Part shown: positions 31,361-40,646 of the stretch, one piece after another
Numbering within the stretch: position 1 is the first letter of the stretch
How the letters are laid out: each line of letters starts with the position of its first letter
From: an uncultured delta proteobacterium
GTDB taxonomy: Bacteria; Desulfobacterota; Syntrophia; Syntrophales; UBA8958
NCBI GenBank assembly: GCA_903885795.1
Contig: CAISJV010000064.1
Span: 36,125 to 100,124 of the forward strand
Direction of reading: 5' to 3'
Length of the DNA stretch: 64,000 bases
Translations under genes and position numbers: made by a program
Notes under the pieces: model-generated
Databases searched by the model: none
The model's input: the letters and a program-made list of their open reading frames with translations, nothing else
What the model was told of the DNA's origin: nothing

Positions 31361-32437
31361 TCAGTTTTTCTTTATCCCTTCCACGATCCGCCAGCCCGCC
31401 TCTGCCATGGGCACTGCCCGGCGTCCCGCATCAAAGGCATCCGGGGCAGCGGCATTCCCATCCAGCATCCGCTTGAATACCCCCTGAAGAATCCCCGCCA
31501 TGCGGAACATATTGTAAGCCAGATAGAATTCCCAGTGCTCGATGCCGGAGCGGCCGGTGCGCCGGCAATAGTCTTCCCGATAACGATTTTCATCAGGGAT
31601 ACCCAGATACTCCAGATCGGCCCCCCGCATGCCCCGGAATTCCTCCGGTGTGAGTCGCCAAGCCATCATGGAATAGGAAAAATCCGCCAGGGGATTGCCT
31701 AAAGTTGAAAGCTCCCAGTCCAAGATGGCAAGAATCCTCGCTTCGGCGGGGTGGAAAATAAGGTTATCCAGCCGGAAATCCCCATGAACCAGGGTCGTCT
31801 CGTCACCGGAAGGGATATGCGCGGGAAGCCACTGGATGAGGTTTTCCATGGCCTCAACCCGTTCCGTCTCCGCCGCCCGATACTGCCTCGTCCAACGGTC
31901 GATCTGACGGGCGAAGTAGTTGCCCGGTTTACCGTAATCACCCAACCCAAGCGACTTATAGTCCACTTGATGAAGAAGGGCAATGACACGGTTCATCTCA
32001 TTATAAAGAGCCGTCCGTTCCTGTGGCGCAAGCCCCGGCAGGGCGGGATCCCAGAAAACCCTCCCCTCCACATATTCCATGATAAAAAAAGGGGTGCCGA
32101 TAATGCTGATGTCTTCGCAGAGACCGTATATCCGGGGAACCGGAACGCCTGTGTTCTGAAGGGCCGTCATCACCCGGTGTTCTCTCTCCACGGCATGGGC
32201 GGACGGCAGGAGATGGCCTGGTGGTTTTTTCCGCAGCACATAATGGCGTCCTTCCGACAAAATGAGATAAGTTGGATTGGATTGGCCGCCACGGAATTTA
32301 CGCACCTCCACTTTCCCGTGAAAGCCTTTCACATGTTTGGAGAGATAGGGAATGAGCGCCGACTCGTTCAGACGGTGCGCCTCCGGTGTCGGCATGGTTA
32401 GGGTGTCGATATTGGTCGCACTGCTTGCATCTTCCAT
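31361..32437 (-). CDS. Phosphotransferase-family protein (ACAD10/11 kinase domain/LvaA-like)
   Basis: 358-residue kinase-fold protein of the aminoglycoside phosphotransferase/choline-kinase-like family. The nucleotide loop is RGGQSNPTYLI, the catalytic loop is LVHGDFRLDNLIFHP (HGD...N) and the metal site is AILDWELSTLG. Relatives act in 4-hydroxyacyl-CoA breakdown by phosphorylating the 4-hydroxyl, followed by elimination by an acyl-CoA dehydrogenase encoded next to it, as in this operon. The ATG at 32437 is preceded by GGGAGG; a longer open frame upstream has no ribosome site. The LvaB accessory protein known from Pseudomonas is not evident nearby. Confidence 0.85.
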   Translation of the reverse strand: MEDASSATNIDTLTMPTPEAHRLNESALIPYLSKHVKGFHGKVEVRKFRGGQSNPTYLILSEGRHYVLRKKPPGHLLPSAHAVEREHRVMTALQNTGVPVPRIYGLCEDISIIGTPFFIMEYVEGRVFWDPALPGLAPQERTALYNEMNRVIALLHQVDYKSLGLGDYGKPGNYFARQIDRWTRQYRAAETERVEAMENLIQWLPAHIPSGDETTLVHGDFRLDNLIFHPAEARILAILDWELSTLGNPLADFSYSMMAWRLTPEEFRGMRGADLEYLGIPDENRYREDYCRRTGRSGIEHWEFYLAYNMFRMAGILQGVFKRMLDGNAAAPDAFDAGRRAVPMAEAGWRIVEGIKKN

Positions 32438-32558
32438 ATTTTTTCCTCCCGGCATGACCATTGAATAGTGGAAGCGGCGCTCGTTGTCAACACGATTTGG
32501 ACACGAAACCGGTCTGGCAACTGACGCCGAAAGGCAACAGGCCACATACCATATCCAC

Positions 32559-33425
32559 TCATCGGCACTGGGCAGCCGCTTGAAAACCTTTTTCCGCCAT
32601 GTAGGAACTGCGCACGAAAGGAGAGGCCGCCACACTCCGGAACCCCATACTCAGAGCAGTCTGGCGGTAAGATGCGAATATCTCCGGATGAATGTAGGCA
32701 GCCACGGGGAAGTGCCGGTCCGAAGGGCAAAGGTACTGGCCGATGGTCAGCATATCGCATCCCGCCTTCCTCAGGTCTGCCATGACGTCCTCCACCTCTG
32801 TCGCCGACTCCCCCAGACCCACCATCAGCCCCGATTTGGTCAAAAGCGAAGGGTCCATCTCCCGGGCCATCTTCAAAAGTTCCAGGGAGCGGCTATACGA
32901 AGCCTGGGGGCGGACATGAGGATAGAGGCGGGGAACGGTCTCTACATTATGATTCAGAACCTCCGGCGCCGCATCGATGACTGTTTGAAGGGCTGAGGCG
33001 GATCCCTGGAAATCCGGAATAAGAACCTCCACGCCCACACCGGGGCATTCCGCCCGGATGGCCCGGATCACCGAGGAAAAATGACCGGCCCCGCCATCGG
33101 GAAGGTCGTCCCTGGTCACTGAAGTTACTACGGCAAAACGGAGCCCCAGTTCCCGAACTTCCAGCGCGAGCCGTCCAGATTCATCCGGATCCGGGGCAAG
33201 GGGCTTTCCATGATGAACAGCGCAAAAACGGCAGTTTCGGGTACAAATGTCTCCCAGGATGAGAAAGGTGGCAATGCCCTTGGCAAAACACTCACCCTGA
33301 TTCGGACAGCATCCTTCCTGACAGATGGTATGAAGCTTCCGCTCCATAAGCCCCGCCTCCACCTTCATCGTGGCGGCATTCAAGGGTAGTCGTTTTCTCA
33401 GCCAGTCGGGCTTGGGGAGGGCCAT
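32559..33425 (-). CDS. lipA: Lipoyl synthase
   Basis: 288-residue radical SAM enzyme that inserts two sulfurs into octanoyl-lysine. The auxiliary cluster motif CQEGCCPNQGEC, the radical SAM motif CTRNCRFC and the C-terminal RSSY serine ligand are all present. It overlaps lipB by 28 nt and sits in the operon encoding a lipoyl-dependent dehydrogenase complex (E2 at 40806), so it probably serves that E2. The start at 33425 gives the typical N terminus. The following phosphotransferase gene is about 120 nt downstream. Confidence 0.96.
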   Translation of the reverse strand: MALPKPDWLRKRLPLNAATMKVEAGLMERKLHTICQEGCCPNQGECFAKGIATFLILGDICTRNCRFCAVHHGKPLAPDPDESGRLALEVRELGLRFAVVTSVTRDDLPDGGAGHFSSVIRAIRAECPGVGVEVLIPDFQGSASALQTVIDAAPEVLNHNVETVPRLYPHVRPQASYSRSLELLKMAREMDPSLLTKSGLMVGLGESATEVEDVMADLRKAGCDMLTIGQYLCPSDRHFPVAAYIHPEIFASYRQTALSMGFRSVAASPFVRSSYMAEKGFQAAAQCR

Positions 33426-34078
33426 AATTGATCCTTTTCATCGGAAAATATCACCCCGAAGGTGACAGAAAAGGCCTTTAGGATAGCCTTTTTTACGGTA
33501 TTCATGTCCGGCGCCTGCCCGGATAGGCACGTCTGCAAGAAGGTGGTCTCCCGGTCCGTCAGGCCACAGGGGATAAAATACCGATATAAACGCTTATCTT
33601 CCCGGATGTTAAATGAAAATCCGTGCATGGTCACGCCTCTTTTTACCTCGATTCCAATAGAGGCCACCTTGCGACCATCCACCCAGACCCCCCGCAGAGC
33701 AGGAATCCGTTCACCACGAATTCCGAATTCTCCCAGGGCCACAATCACCACTTCTTCCAGAGAGCTGACCAAGAGGTGCGCATCCATGCCCGATGCCTTC
33801 AGGTCCATGATCACATACCCGACAAGCTGTCCCGGATAGTGGCAGGTAAGCTTGCCCCCCCGGTTGACATGACGTACCGCAATCCCCTCTTCTACAAGCT
33901 TATCTTCAGACGCCAGCAGTTCACTTTCCTTACCGCTGCGCCCGCAGGTAATAACAGGATCATGCTCCAGGAGAAACAGAACATCTTCCGTCTCCCCCCT
34001 CGTCCTCGCGGCATGGGCTTCTTCTTGATAACGCAGTGCCTCGTCGTAGGCAACGACGCCAAGATCTCGGGCAATCAT
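33398..34078 (-). CDS. lipB: Octanoyl-(acyl carrier protein) transferase
   Basis: 226-residue LipB transfers octanoate from acyl carrier protein to the lipoyl domain lysine. Conserved segments are FLLEHDPVITCGRSG, RGGKLTCHYPGQLVGY, KVASIGIEVKRGVTMHGF (catalytic Lys) and FIPCGL (acyl-accepting Cys). The start at 34078 is followed by normal family length. It overlaps lipA, forming a local lipoate-synthesis pair for the dehydrogenase complex encoded in the same run. Confidence 0.95.
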   Translation of the reverse strand: MIARDLGVVAYDEALRYQEEAHAARTRGETEDVLFLLEHDPVITCGRSGKESELLASEDKLVEEGIAVRHVNRGGKLTCHYPGQLVGYVIMDLKASGMDAHLLVSSLEEVVIVALGEFGIRGERIPALRGVWVDGRKVASIGIEVKRGVTMHGFSFNIREDKRLYRYFIPCGLTDRETTFLQTCLSGQAPDMNTVKKAILKAFSVTFGVIFSDEKDQLWPSPSPTG

Positions 34079-34157
34079 GATAATGTTGTTCTCTTTTGAG
34101 GCAGGAAGGTGGGATCACAGCCGCACCTTCCTGCATTTTGTCTATATGTAATAACGG

Positions 34158-34934
34158 TTAAATCCTTTCGGCGCCCTTCTTCGGATCATCAAAGTTTGTC
34201 GGTTTCTTGAAGCCCAGACGAGTCCAGTACTTCTCCGGGATGGCCTGAGGCGTTTTGTAGAAATGCCAGGCGCATGGTTTCTCGGCATCGGGGGTATACT
34301 CCGTTACCCAGAGGGGCCAGCCTCCCCATTCCATCATGAGGATTTCGTTCATTGCACAATGAATGCAGTAGTAGGGAACACCTGCCTGACCCCAGCTCCA
34401 ATCATAAGCCTTGGAGGTGACGCCGAAGTTGTAGGGCTTTCCATATCGGGAAGGTGTGCCGTCCACGGGATCGCCCCGGCGGGTCCTGCCCCCGCTTCCG
34501 CAGGGATCGCAGAGCAGTTCGTACTTGTTATCGTCTTCGGTGAAGGTCAGTTCACCCATCTGGCGGGGTCCGCAACGGTGAGATCGGAAGATCTCCGCAT
34601 TCAGGATCAGCCGCTGGAAGGGCTGCATCTTGGAAAGACCGCTCCAGGTCCGTCTCATCATCCAGGTGCTCTGGGTCGCCCGGAGGAGTTCAAACATATC
34701 TTCTTCCCCGTATTTTTTAGCCACCTTGTCTAACATGTCGGAGGTCCAGTCCACATAGAGATCGTGGAGCCCCTTGGATTCGGGAACGAAGTATTGGGCC
34801 AGTTCCTTGGCCAGATCCAGTTTGCCCTCATCGATACAGCGGCAGATCATATCTGCCGTGGGCACCCCTAAATCCTCCAGGTCATCCTGACGGATTTTTC
34901 TTTTGATCAAGTCCCATTTTTCAAATTTAAGCAT
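34158..34934 (-). CDS. Cys/His-rich protein of unknown function in the catabolic operon
   Basis: 258 residues, not recognised with confidence. The N-terminal half is helical and charged, with DMICRCIDEGKLDLAKELAQ near residue 32. The C-terminal half contains putative metal-ligand pairs (RSHRCGP, LLCDPCGSGG, CIHCAMNE) and many Trp (AYDWSWGQAG, MMEWGGWPLWVTEY). No signal peptide is present, so it is cytosolic. The ATG at 34934 has GAGG 6 nt upstream and is preferred to a start four codons earlier. It lies between a CaiB CoA-transferase and lipB and is probably co-transcribed. A role in CoA-ester metabolism or metal-dependent chemistry is only suggested by context. Confidence 0.75.
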   Translation of the reverse strand: MLKFEKWDLIKRKIRQDDLEDLGVPTADMICRCIDEGKLDLAKELAQYFVPESKGLHDLYVDWTSDMLDKVAKKYGEEDMFELLRATQSTWMMRRTWSGLSKMQPFQRLILNAEIFRSHRCGPRQMGELTFTEDDNKYELLCDPCGSGGRTRRGDPVDGTPSRYGKPYNFGVTSKAYDWSWGQAGVPYYCIHCAMNEILMMEWGGWPLWVTEYTPDAEKPCAWHFYKTPQAIPEKYWTRLGFKKPTNFDDPKKGAERI

Positions 34935-34956
34935 TATCGTCCTCACTTTCCTATTC

Positions 34957-36225
34957 TTACTTTTTGAGTCTGTCTACGGCAGGTTCGTGATACAGGACAT
35001 CTTCTCCGTACATGGCCTGCACCTGCTCTTTGCTGTATCCCAGGACACTGGCAAGGACATCCACATTATGCTCGCCGAGGATCGGGGCATGACCTCTGAT
35101 GCACGACGGCGTCTCCGACATCTTCAGGGGACTGCCGTACATCTTCATGGGGCCGATGAAGGGCTGATCAACCAGCGGCATCATCTCCCTTGCCTTGATC
35201 TGCGGATCTGTATCCGCCAGTTCCTGGAGGGTTCTAACTCTCAGGCAGGGCACTTCCTCCTGGTCGAGAAGCCGTTCCACTTCTTCAACCGAATCCTGTT
35301 CCGCGACCCATGCTTCCAGGTGTTTATGGATGAAGGGGGCGTTCGCCGTTGTGCATCGTGTCGATACATCTTTCGCCCGTGGCTCGGTCAGGAGCCACGC
35401 ATATTTCTCGCCCATGAGTTTCACAAGGGGCTGCCAGCGGTTCTCCGTCAAGCAGGCGATGCAGATCAGGCCGCCGTTCTTTCCTTCATAAATGCCGTAG
35501 GGGGCGTAACCGGGATGCTGCCGGCCAATCCGCGGCGGCTGGATCGGTTCTCCTACCGCCTGGGTAATCAGGTACCAGGGCAGGGTATTTTCATGGAGGG
35601 AAAACAGGCAGTCCATCATGGAAATATCGATATTCTGACCGATTCCTTTCATTTTTTTCGCGTAAAGGGCACCGATGATAGCCGTTGCGGCGTGCATGGC
35701 GGCAACGGTATCCCCTATGGAAACGGGCGCAATAATCGGCGGATCGCTCTGGGCGGTCCAGCCGCTGGCGCCTTGGGCGATCATGTCATAACCGGGCTTG
35801 TGGCTGTATGGTCCCCAGTGCCCGAAACAGGAAATGGAGCAGTAGATGATATCTTCCTTTATTTTCTTGACCGATTCATAATCCAGCTTCAGCCGATCCA
35901 TAACGCCGGGGGCAAAATTCTCTACCACCACATCGCTCTTCTTGATAAGTTCATTAATCAGCGCCATCCCTTTGGGATTTTTCATATTCACACAGATGCT
36001 TTTTTTCCCCCGATTTACATTGATCGTGTAGGAACTCTGCGTCACCTCGTCATGGGTCAGCCGGTAGGGAAGCCACCGTTCATTAGCCCCGGCTTTGTAC
36101 TGCTCCACCTTAATAACATTTGCCCCCATATCGGCAAGAGTTTTTGTCGCGTGGGGACCTGCCAGTACCCAGGTAAAATCGAGGATGGTCACACCCTCCA
36201 GACTTCCCGGTTTCAAATTTTCCAT
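34957..36225 (-). CDS. CaiB/BaiF family (class III) CoA-transferase
   Basis: 422-residue family III CoA-transferase that moves CoA between carboxylic acids via an anhydride on an Asp. The N-terminal VTILDFTWVLAGPHATKTLADMGA is the CoA-binding start, and the active-site Asp is probably that in NIDISMMD. The IIYCSISCFG and GYDMIAQG segments are also typical. The ribosome site AGGGAGG precedes the ATG. It lies among acyl-CoA dehydrogenases, so it probably activates the substrate of this pathway. The exact substrate (a dicarboxylate or fatty acid, for example) cannot be read from sequence. Confidence 0.92.
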   Translation of the reverse strand: MENLKPGSLEGVTILDFTWVLAGPHATKTLADMGANVIKVEQYKAGANERWLPYRLTHDEVTQSSYTINVNRGKKSICVNMKNPKGMALINELIKKSDVVVENFAPGVMDRLKLDYESVKKIKEDIIYCSISCFGHWGPYSHKPGYDMIAQGASGWTAQSDPPIIAPVSIGDTVAAMHAATAIIGALYAKKMKGIGQNIDISMMDCLFSLHENTLPWYLITQAVGEPIQPPRIGRQHPGYAPYGIYEGKNGGLICIACLTENRWQPLVKLMGEKYAWLLTEPRAKDVSTRCTTANAPFIHKHLEAWVAEQDSVEEVERLLDQEEVPCLRVRTLQELADTDPQIKAREMMPLVDQPFIGPMKMYGSPLKMSETPSCIRGHAPILGEHNVDVLASVLGYSKEQVQAMYGEDVLYHEPAVDRLKK

Positions 36226-36264
36226 GATAAACCTCCCTTTATATTTGTTACTACTTCTTATTGT

Positions 36265-36774
36265 TCATCGTTTTCTCTTCATGTTTTCCTCGTAGAGAAG
36301 ATCCGCCACATACACAACTACATCGGCCGTGATGTTCGCGCACTTCTCAAGCCCGCCGCCGTCAAAATAGGCTTCCGAGGCCTGGTGGTCAGCAAGATCC
36401 GCCCCGGTGATGTCCCGGCAATTGACGGCCTGCTGCCGGCCCTGAAAATATTTGACCAGCTTCCGACACGGTCGGATGCCCGCCACAATGCCTTCCATCC
36501 CGGACCGGATGTCATCTCTTCCAAAAAAGCATCCCAGAATCATTAGTCCGCCTACGAGGGCCCCGCAGTTGTTACCCGTCAGGGACATCCCCGCGGCAAA
36601 GGGACTGGCCACCTTGAATAGAGTAACATTGTCCTCCTCGAACAGATCGAGGAAGGTCTGCACCACGACCTGGGAACAGCCGTGATTCTGCATTTCCATA
36701 TCAAAAGCCTTCTTTCTCCACTCCTCGAGAAACTCGGCCTTATCGGGATACTTGTCGAGTCGACTCAGTTCCAT
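36265..36774 (-). CDS. C_GCAxxG_C_C family redox protein
   Basis: 169-residue cytosolic protein of the C_GCAxxG_C_C family, common in anaerobes and linked to redox or metal chemistry. The conserved Cys are recognisable: HGCSQVV, GNNCGALVGG, ILGCFFGR, GIRPCRKLV and VNCRDIT; the central motif reads NCGALVGG instead of GCAxxG. The ATG at 36774 has AAAGGTG upstream; a TTG two codons earlier is less likely. It sits between acyl-CoA dehydrogenase and CoA-transferase genes with short spacings, so it belongs to the operon. A function as an electron carrier is inference. Confidence 0.83.
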   Translation of the reverse strand: MELSRLDKYPDKAEFLEEWRKKAFDMEMQNHGCSQVVVQTFLDLFEEDNVTLFKVASPFAAGMSLTGNNCGALVGGLMILGCFFGRDDIRSGMEGIVAGIRPCRKLVKYFQGRQQAVNCRDITGADLADHQASEAYFDGGGLEKCANITADVVVYVADLLYEENMKRKR

Positions 36775-36792
36775 AATCAATCACCTTTCTTC

Positions 36793-37932
36793 TTACAATC
36801 CCAATTCAGTGGCAACTAACTGGCGATGATAATTGGCGTTCCCATAGGCATATTCGGCAGCCTTCGCCCGGCGGGAATAAATGGGCATGGGGTGTTCTAC
36901 GATATAGCCGGTTCCCCCGAAAATCTGGTGGCCGATGGCGGCCACTTTTTTGTATGCCTCGCTGCCCCAGGCCTTGGCCGACGCCACGATCCGTGTGGCC
37001 GGAAGGCCGTTGCAAAGCATCCATGCGGCCTTATAGGTAATATAGGTGCTTCCCTCAATGGCCATTTTCTGGTTCGCGCAGTGGTGCTGAACAGCCTGAT
37101 ACACGCCGATGGCTTTCCCGAACTGGACCCGCTCCTTGGCGTAGGCCACGGTGATTTCCATGACCTTCTGGGAACCGCCAAGCATTTCGGCGCACTTACC
37201 GACCGCGGCGTACTGCAGGACCCTTGTGATCACGGCCCCGGCGCCGTTCAGGGAACCAAGAATCTTGTCTTTCGAAACCGTCACCGCGTCAAAAATAACC
37301 TCGCACAGTTTATCGCCTGCCGTCGTCTTCAAAAGCGTGGTCTTGACGCCGGGCGTCTTGCTGTCCACGAGGAACAGGCTGATTCCGTCTTTATCCCCGG
37401 TGGTCCCACTTGTCCGGACCGCGGCGATGATCACATCGGAGACGTTAGCATCGGGAACAAAAAGTTTGACGCCGTTGATAATGTAGTTGTCACCCGCTGC
37501 CTTCGCAGTGGTCTCGATGAAGAAGGGATCATAAACCGTACTGGCCGCTTCCGTAAGAGCCAGCGTCAGCAGACACTTCCCTTCCGCAATCTTGGGAAGG
37601 AGGTCATTTTTCTGAGCGTCTGTGCCGGCTTCGAGAACGGCCAAACCGCCCAAGAGGACTGTCGAGAAGAAAGGGCCCGGAACGGCGGCATATCCCATTT
37701 CTTCGAGAAGGACGACCAGATCCAGGAACGAACCGCCGATGCCTCCATATTTTTCCGGGAACATAATCCCCATCCACCCCAGTTCCGCCATACCTTTCCA
37801 CAACTCCGGGGTGAATCCTTTTTCATCCTTATCCATATCGAGATACCACTCTACATTCGGACACGCCTTCTCCAGGAATCCACGCGCCGCATCCTTTATC
37901 ATCTTCTGCTCTTCCGTATATGTAAAATCCAT
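36793..37932 (-). CDS. Acyl-CoA dehydrogenase (paired subunit 1)
   Basis: 379-residue acyl-CoA dehydrogenase. MIKDAARGFLEKACPNVEW begins the N-terminal helical domain; RVQFGKAIGVYQAVQHHCA and HQIFGGTGYIVEHPMPIYSR belong to the C-terminal domain. The middle-domain loop reads LALTEAASTVYD where many members have TEPxAGSD. It is only 34 nt downstream of another acyl-CoA dehydrogenase gene; neighbouring pairs like this often form heteromeric alpha2beta2 enzymes, as known for steroid side-chain dehydrogenases in actinobacteria. Whether this subunit keeps the catalytic Glu needs an alignment. Electrons would go to ETF, which is not encoded in the window. Confidence 0.9.
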   Translation of the reverse strand: MDFTYTEEQKMIKDAARGFLEKACPNVEWYLDMDKDEKGFTPELWKGMAELGWMGIMFPEKYGGIGGSFLDLVVLLEEMGYAAVPGPFFSTVLLGGLAVLEAGTDAQKNDLLPKIAEGKCLLTLALTEAASTVYDPFFIETTAKAAGDNYIINGVKLFVPDANVSDVIIAAVRTSGTTGDKDGISLFLVDSKTPGVKTTLLKTTAGDKLCEVIFDAVTVSKDKILGSLNGAGAVITRVLQYAAVGKCAEMLGGSQKVMEITVAYAKERVQFGKAIGVYQAVQHHCANQKMAIEGSTYITYKAAWMLCNGLPATRIVASAKAWGSEAYKKVAAIGHQIFGGTGYIVEHPMPIYSRRAKAAEYAYGNANYHRQLVATELGL

Positions 37933-37966
37933 TTTGATTGCCTCCAGTTATATATTGTAGCCTTGT

Positions 37967-39145
37967 TTATCCCCTGGGGAGACCCAACCCACGCTGGGCA
38001 ATAACGGTCCGACCGACTTCGCTGGTTCCCGCCCCAATGGTCGTCATGAAGGAATGCAGGAACTCCCACTCCATTCTCCCGTTGAGAGGCGCCCACTTGG
38101 AACCTTCCTTCAACTGGCAGAACTGATCAAGGATCTGCATGGCGCTGTCAACCATACGCTGTTCCATCTCGGAGACGAACACCTTGGTGATCTCGGGCTC
38201 GCAGGTCATGGGCAAATGGTTCCATTCCATCCAGCGGGCATGATCAGCAAGGAGGGTGGACATATCGATTTCCACGGCGATCTGGGCGATCTTATCGCGA
38301 ACCATGGGGTTCTCCGCAAGGGGTATGCCTTTGAAGGTCGTGTTCTTTGCATAATCGACAATCATATTGAGGTAGGGGAGGTAACGGCTGGGTACGAAAA
38401 CGTAATTCCGCTCCGATCCCAAAGCCTCCATCATATAATAGAAGCCCTTGTTCTTCTCGCCAACGAGGCGATTTTTAGGAACCTTGACCTCATCATAGAA
38501 GATCTCATTCGTCCGTTCCCCGGACATGGTGATCATGGGGCGAATCGTGATTCCCGGGGCGCGCTGATCGACGATAAAGAGGCTGATCCCCTTGTAAGCG
38601 GACACCTTGGTATCCGTCTTGGCGGCCAGCCAGTGGTATTCTGAATAGTGACTTTCCGTATTGAAAGTCTTCTGGCCGTTGATGACAAAATAGTCGCCAT
38701 CTTCGACCGCTGTCATCTTCATGTTGGCCAGGTCCGATCCGGCCTCCGGTTCCGTGTAACCCAGGCCGAATTCAATTTCCCCCTGGATGATCTGCGGAAT
38801 AAATTCCTTCTTCATCTCGGCACTGCCGCGCCGCAAGATTGTATGGCCTACCATCGTATAGGCAACATCATTGGGCACGTGGGCGCCCCAGCGCTTGCCA
38901 AGCTCGTCAATCAAAATAAAATCATAGATCGGCGGCAGACCCTTCCCGCCATACTCCACAGGCCAGCTCCATCCCATCAATCCCGCAGCATAGAGTTTTT
39001 TTGCAAAAGCCCGTCCCTCTACATCCAGACCCAAATCCTCCCAGCTCTGCCGGGCGATCTCCTCTGTAAGTTCTTTATCCAGAAAGTCGGCAACTTTCTG
39101 CCGGTATGCTTCCTCTTCCTTTAGAATTCCAAAATCCCAAGCCAT
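37967..39145 (-). CDS. Acyl-CoA dehydrogenase (paired subunit 2)
   Basis: 392-residue acyl-CoA dehydrogenase. GLMGWSWPVEYGGKGLPP, LGYTEPEAGSDLANMKM (FAD/CoA middle domain) and a C-terminal IGAGTSEVGRTVIAQRGL are typical. The latter corresponds to the GTSEI end of the family, although GAGTSEV replaces the usual GGGTxEI. It is the first of the tightly linked dehydrogenase pair. It is preceded by a good AGGAGG and lies 67 nt after lpd in the same orientation. Confidence 0.92.
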   Translation of the reverse strand: MAWDFGILKEEEAYRQKVADFLDKELTEEIARQSWEDLGLDVEGRAFAKKLYAAGLMGWSWPVEYGGKGLPPIYDFILIDELGKRWGAHVPNDVAYTMVGHTILRRGSAEMKKEFIPQIIQGEIEFGLGYTEPEAGSDLANMKMTAVEDGDYFVINGQKTFNTESHYSEYHWLAAKTDTKVSAYKGISLFIVDQRAPGITIRPMITMSGERTNEIFYDEVKVPKNRLVGEKNKGFYYMMEALGSERNYVFVPSRYLPYLNMIVDYAKNTTFKGIPLAENPMVRDKIAQIAVEIDMSTLLADHARWMEWNHLPMTCEPEITKVFVSEMEQRMVDSAMQILDQFCQLKEGSKWAPLNGRMEWEFLHSFMTTIGAGTSEVGRTVIAQRGLGLPRG

Positions 39146-39212
39146 GATTTACCTCCTGATGATTTTCACTTGTCCTGATCTATCGTTAAGCCGTCCACCT
39201 TGATTCAGGCGT

Positions 39213-40598
39213 TTACGGCATGTGGATGGCCCCCCCTGCCAAGGTCATCGCCGCTTCCATGATCGCCTCCGACACCGTCGGGTGGGGATGAATGGCATGG
39301 GCCAGTTCTTCCACCGTCATCTCCATGGTCATCCCCAAAACAGCTTCCGAAATCATGTCCGTGGCATGTGGACCCAGGATATGAACCCCCAGTATCTCCC
39401 CATACTTCTTGTCGGAGATGACCTTCACCATTCCTTCCGTTTCGTTCAAGATCAATGCCTTCCCGTTTCCCCGGAAAGGGAAACGGCCAATCTGAACATC
39501 ATGATTCTTCCTTGCTTCCTCTTCCGTCAATCCAACAGAGGCCACTTCCGGTGTTGTATAGATACAGGAAGGCACTACCCGGTAGCTCATGACGGATGCC
39601 TGGCCGAGGGCGTTTTTCACCGCGCATTCTCCTTCCGCCGTGGCCACATGTGCCAGCATCACGCCACCGATGACGTCGCCGGCGGCATAGATACCGGGAA
39701 CGTTCGTTTCCATCCGTTCGTTCACAACAATGGCGCCCTTTTCACAGGCAATGCCGATCTTAGTGACATTCAGACTGGAAAAATCAGGCTTTCGTCCCAC
39801 CGCCAGAATAACCTTTTCGGCGACGCACTCCGATATCTGCTCGCCAATCGCGTAACGGACCCTGTTCTGACCCTTTTTACCACTGATCCCTTTCACCATG
39901 GCGTTGGTTATCACCTTGACCCCCGATGCCACAACGATCTTCTCCAGGGCGACGGCAATCTCCCTGTCCAGACCCGGGATAAGGTTCGGCATCAACTCCA
40001 GGATGGTTACATCTGTACCCATTCCTTTGAGGAACTGGGCAAACTCCACCCCGATGACACCGCCACCGATAACGACAACACTTTTAGGCAGAGAGGTCAT
40101 CGTCAGGACCTGATTGCTGTCCATGACGTCCGGACCATCAATACCTTCTATAGGTATCTTCCCGGATTTTGATCCCGAAGCAATCAGGATTCTATCAGCG
40201 GTGACCTTCTCTCCTGTTTCCGCAATCTGCACCGTTTTCGCATCAACAAATGCGGCCGTTCCCTTGATGATTTTCACCTTCTTGGCCGTCAGCAGACTCT
40301 TCACGCCATTGCACAACTGTGACACCACGTCATTCTTCCGCTTCATGACGGCGCTGAAATCTATTTCATAACCCTTGCTGCGGATGCCGAAGACTTCCGC
40401 ATTCCTGATCGTCGCCGCCACGCCGGCAGACTGGAGGAGGGCCTTGGTAGGAATACAGCCCCAATTCAGGCAGGTCCCGCCCAAGGCGTCATTCTCAATA
40501 ATGATTACCTCTGCCCCCATGCGAGCCGCCCGAATAGCGGCGGGATAGCCACCAACACCACCACCGATGATCGTAATCTTCACTTTATCCAATGGCAT
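39213..40598 (-). CDS. lpdA: Dihydrolipoyl dehydrogenase (E3)
   Basis: 461-residue flavoprotein E3 of 2-oxoacid dehydrogenase complexes. The FAD motif IGGGVGGYPAA and redox disulfide GGTCLNWGCIP (Cys43/Cys48) are near the N terminus, the NAD motif VVIGGGVIGVEFA is central and the catalytic HPHPTVSE is near the end. It reoxidises dihydrolipoamide on the E2 encoded just upstream. The ATG at 40598 has AAGGAG 8 nt before it. A TetR-type operator (40647-40660) lies 49 bp upstream of the start, so it has its own regulated promoter as well as possible read-through. Confidence 0.96.
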   Translation of the reverse strand: MPLDKVKITIIGGGVGGYPAAIRAARMGAEVIIIENDALGGTCLNWGCIPTKALLQSAGVAATIRNAEVFGIRSKGYEIDFSAVMKRKNDVVSQLCNGVKSLLTAKKVKIIKGTAAFVDAKTVQIAETGEKVTADRILIASGSKSGKIPIEGIDGPDVMDSNQVLTMTSLPKSVVVIGGGVIGVEFAQFLKGMGTDVTILELMPNLIPGLDREIAVALEKIVVASGVKVITNAMVKGISGKKGQNRVRYAIGEQISECVAEKVILAVGRKPDFSSLNVTKIGIACEKGAIVVNERMETNVPGIYAAGDVIGGVMLAHVATAEGECAVKNALGQASVMSYRVVPSCIYTTPEVASVGLTEEEARKNHDVQIGRFPFRGNGKALILNETEGMVKVISDKKYGEILGVHILGPHATDMISEAVLGMTMEMTVEELAHAIHPHPTVSEAIMEAAMTLAGGAIHMP

Positions 40599-40646
40599 AA
40601 CATTAACTCCTTTTTCTCCCTTCCTTGGTGCCGGAGCGAACATGAA

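Noticed and set aside
34903..36546. 547-codon open frame on the plus strand opposite the CoA-transferase and C_GCAxxG genes
   Set aside because: It is antisense to clearly conserved genes, has low-complexity composition, and shows no protein features or ribosome site. The same applies to long antisense frames at 3914-5038, 1701-2552, 20237-21094 and 36826-38004.
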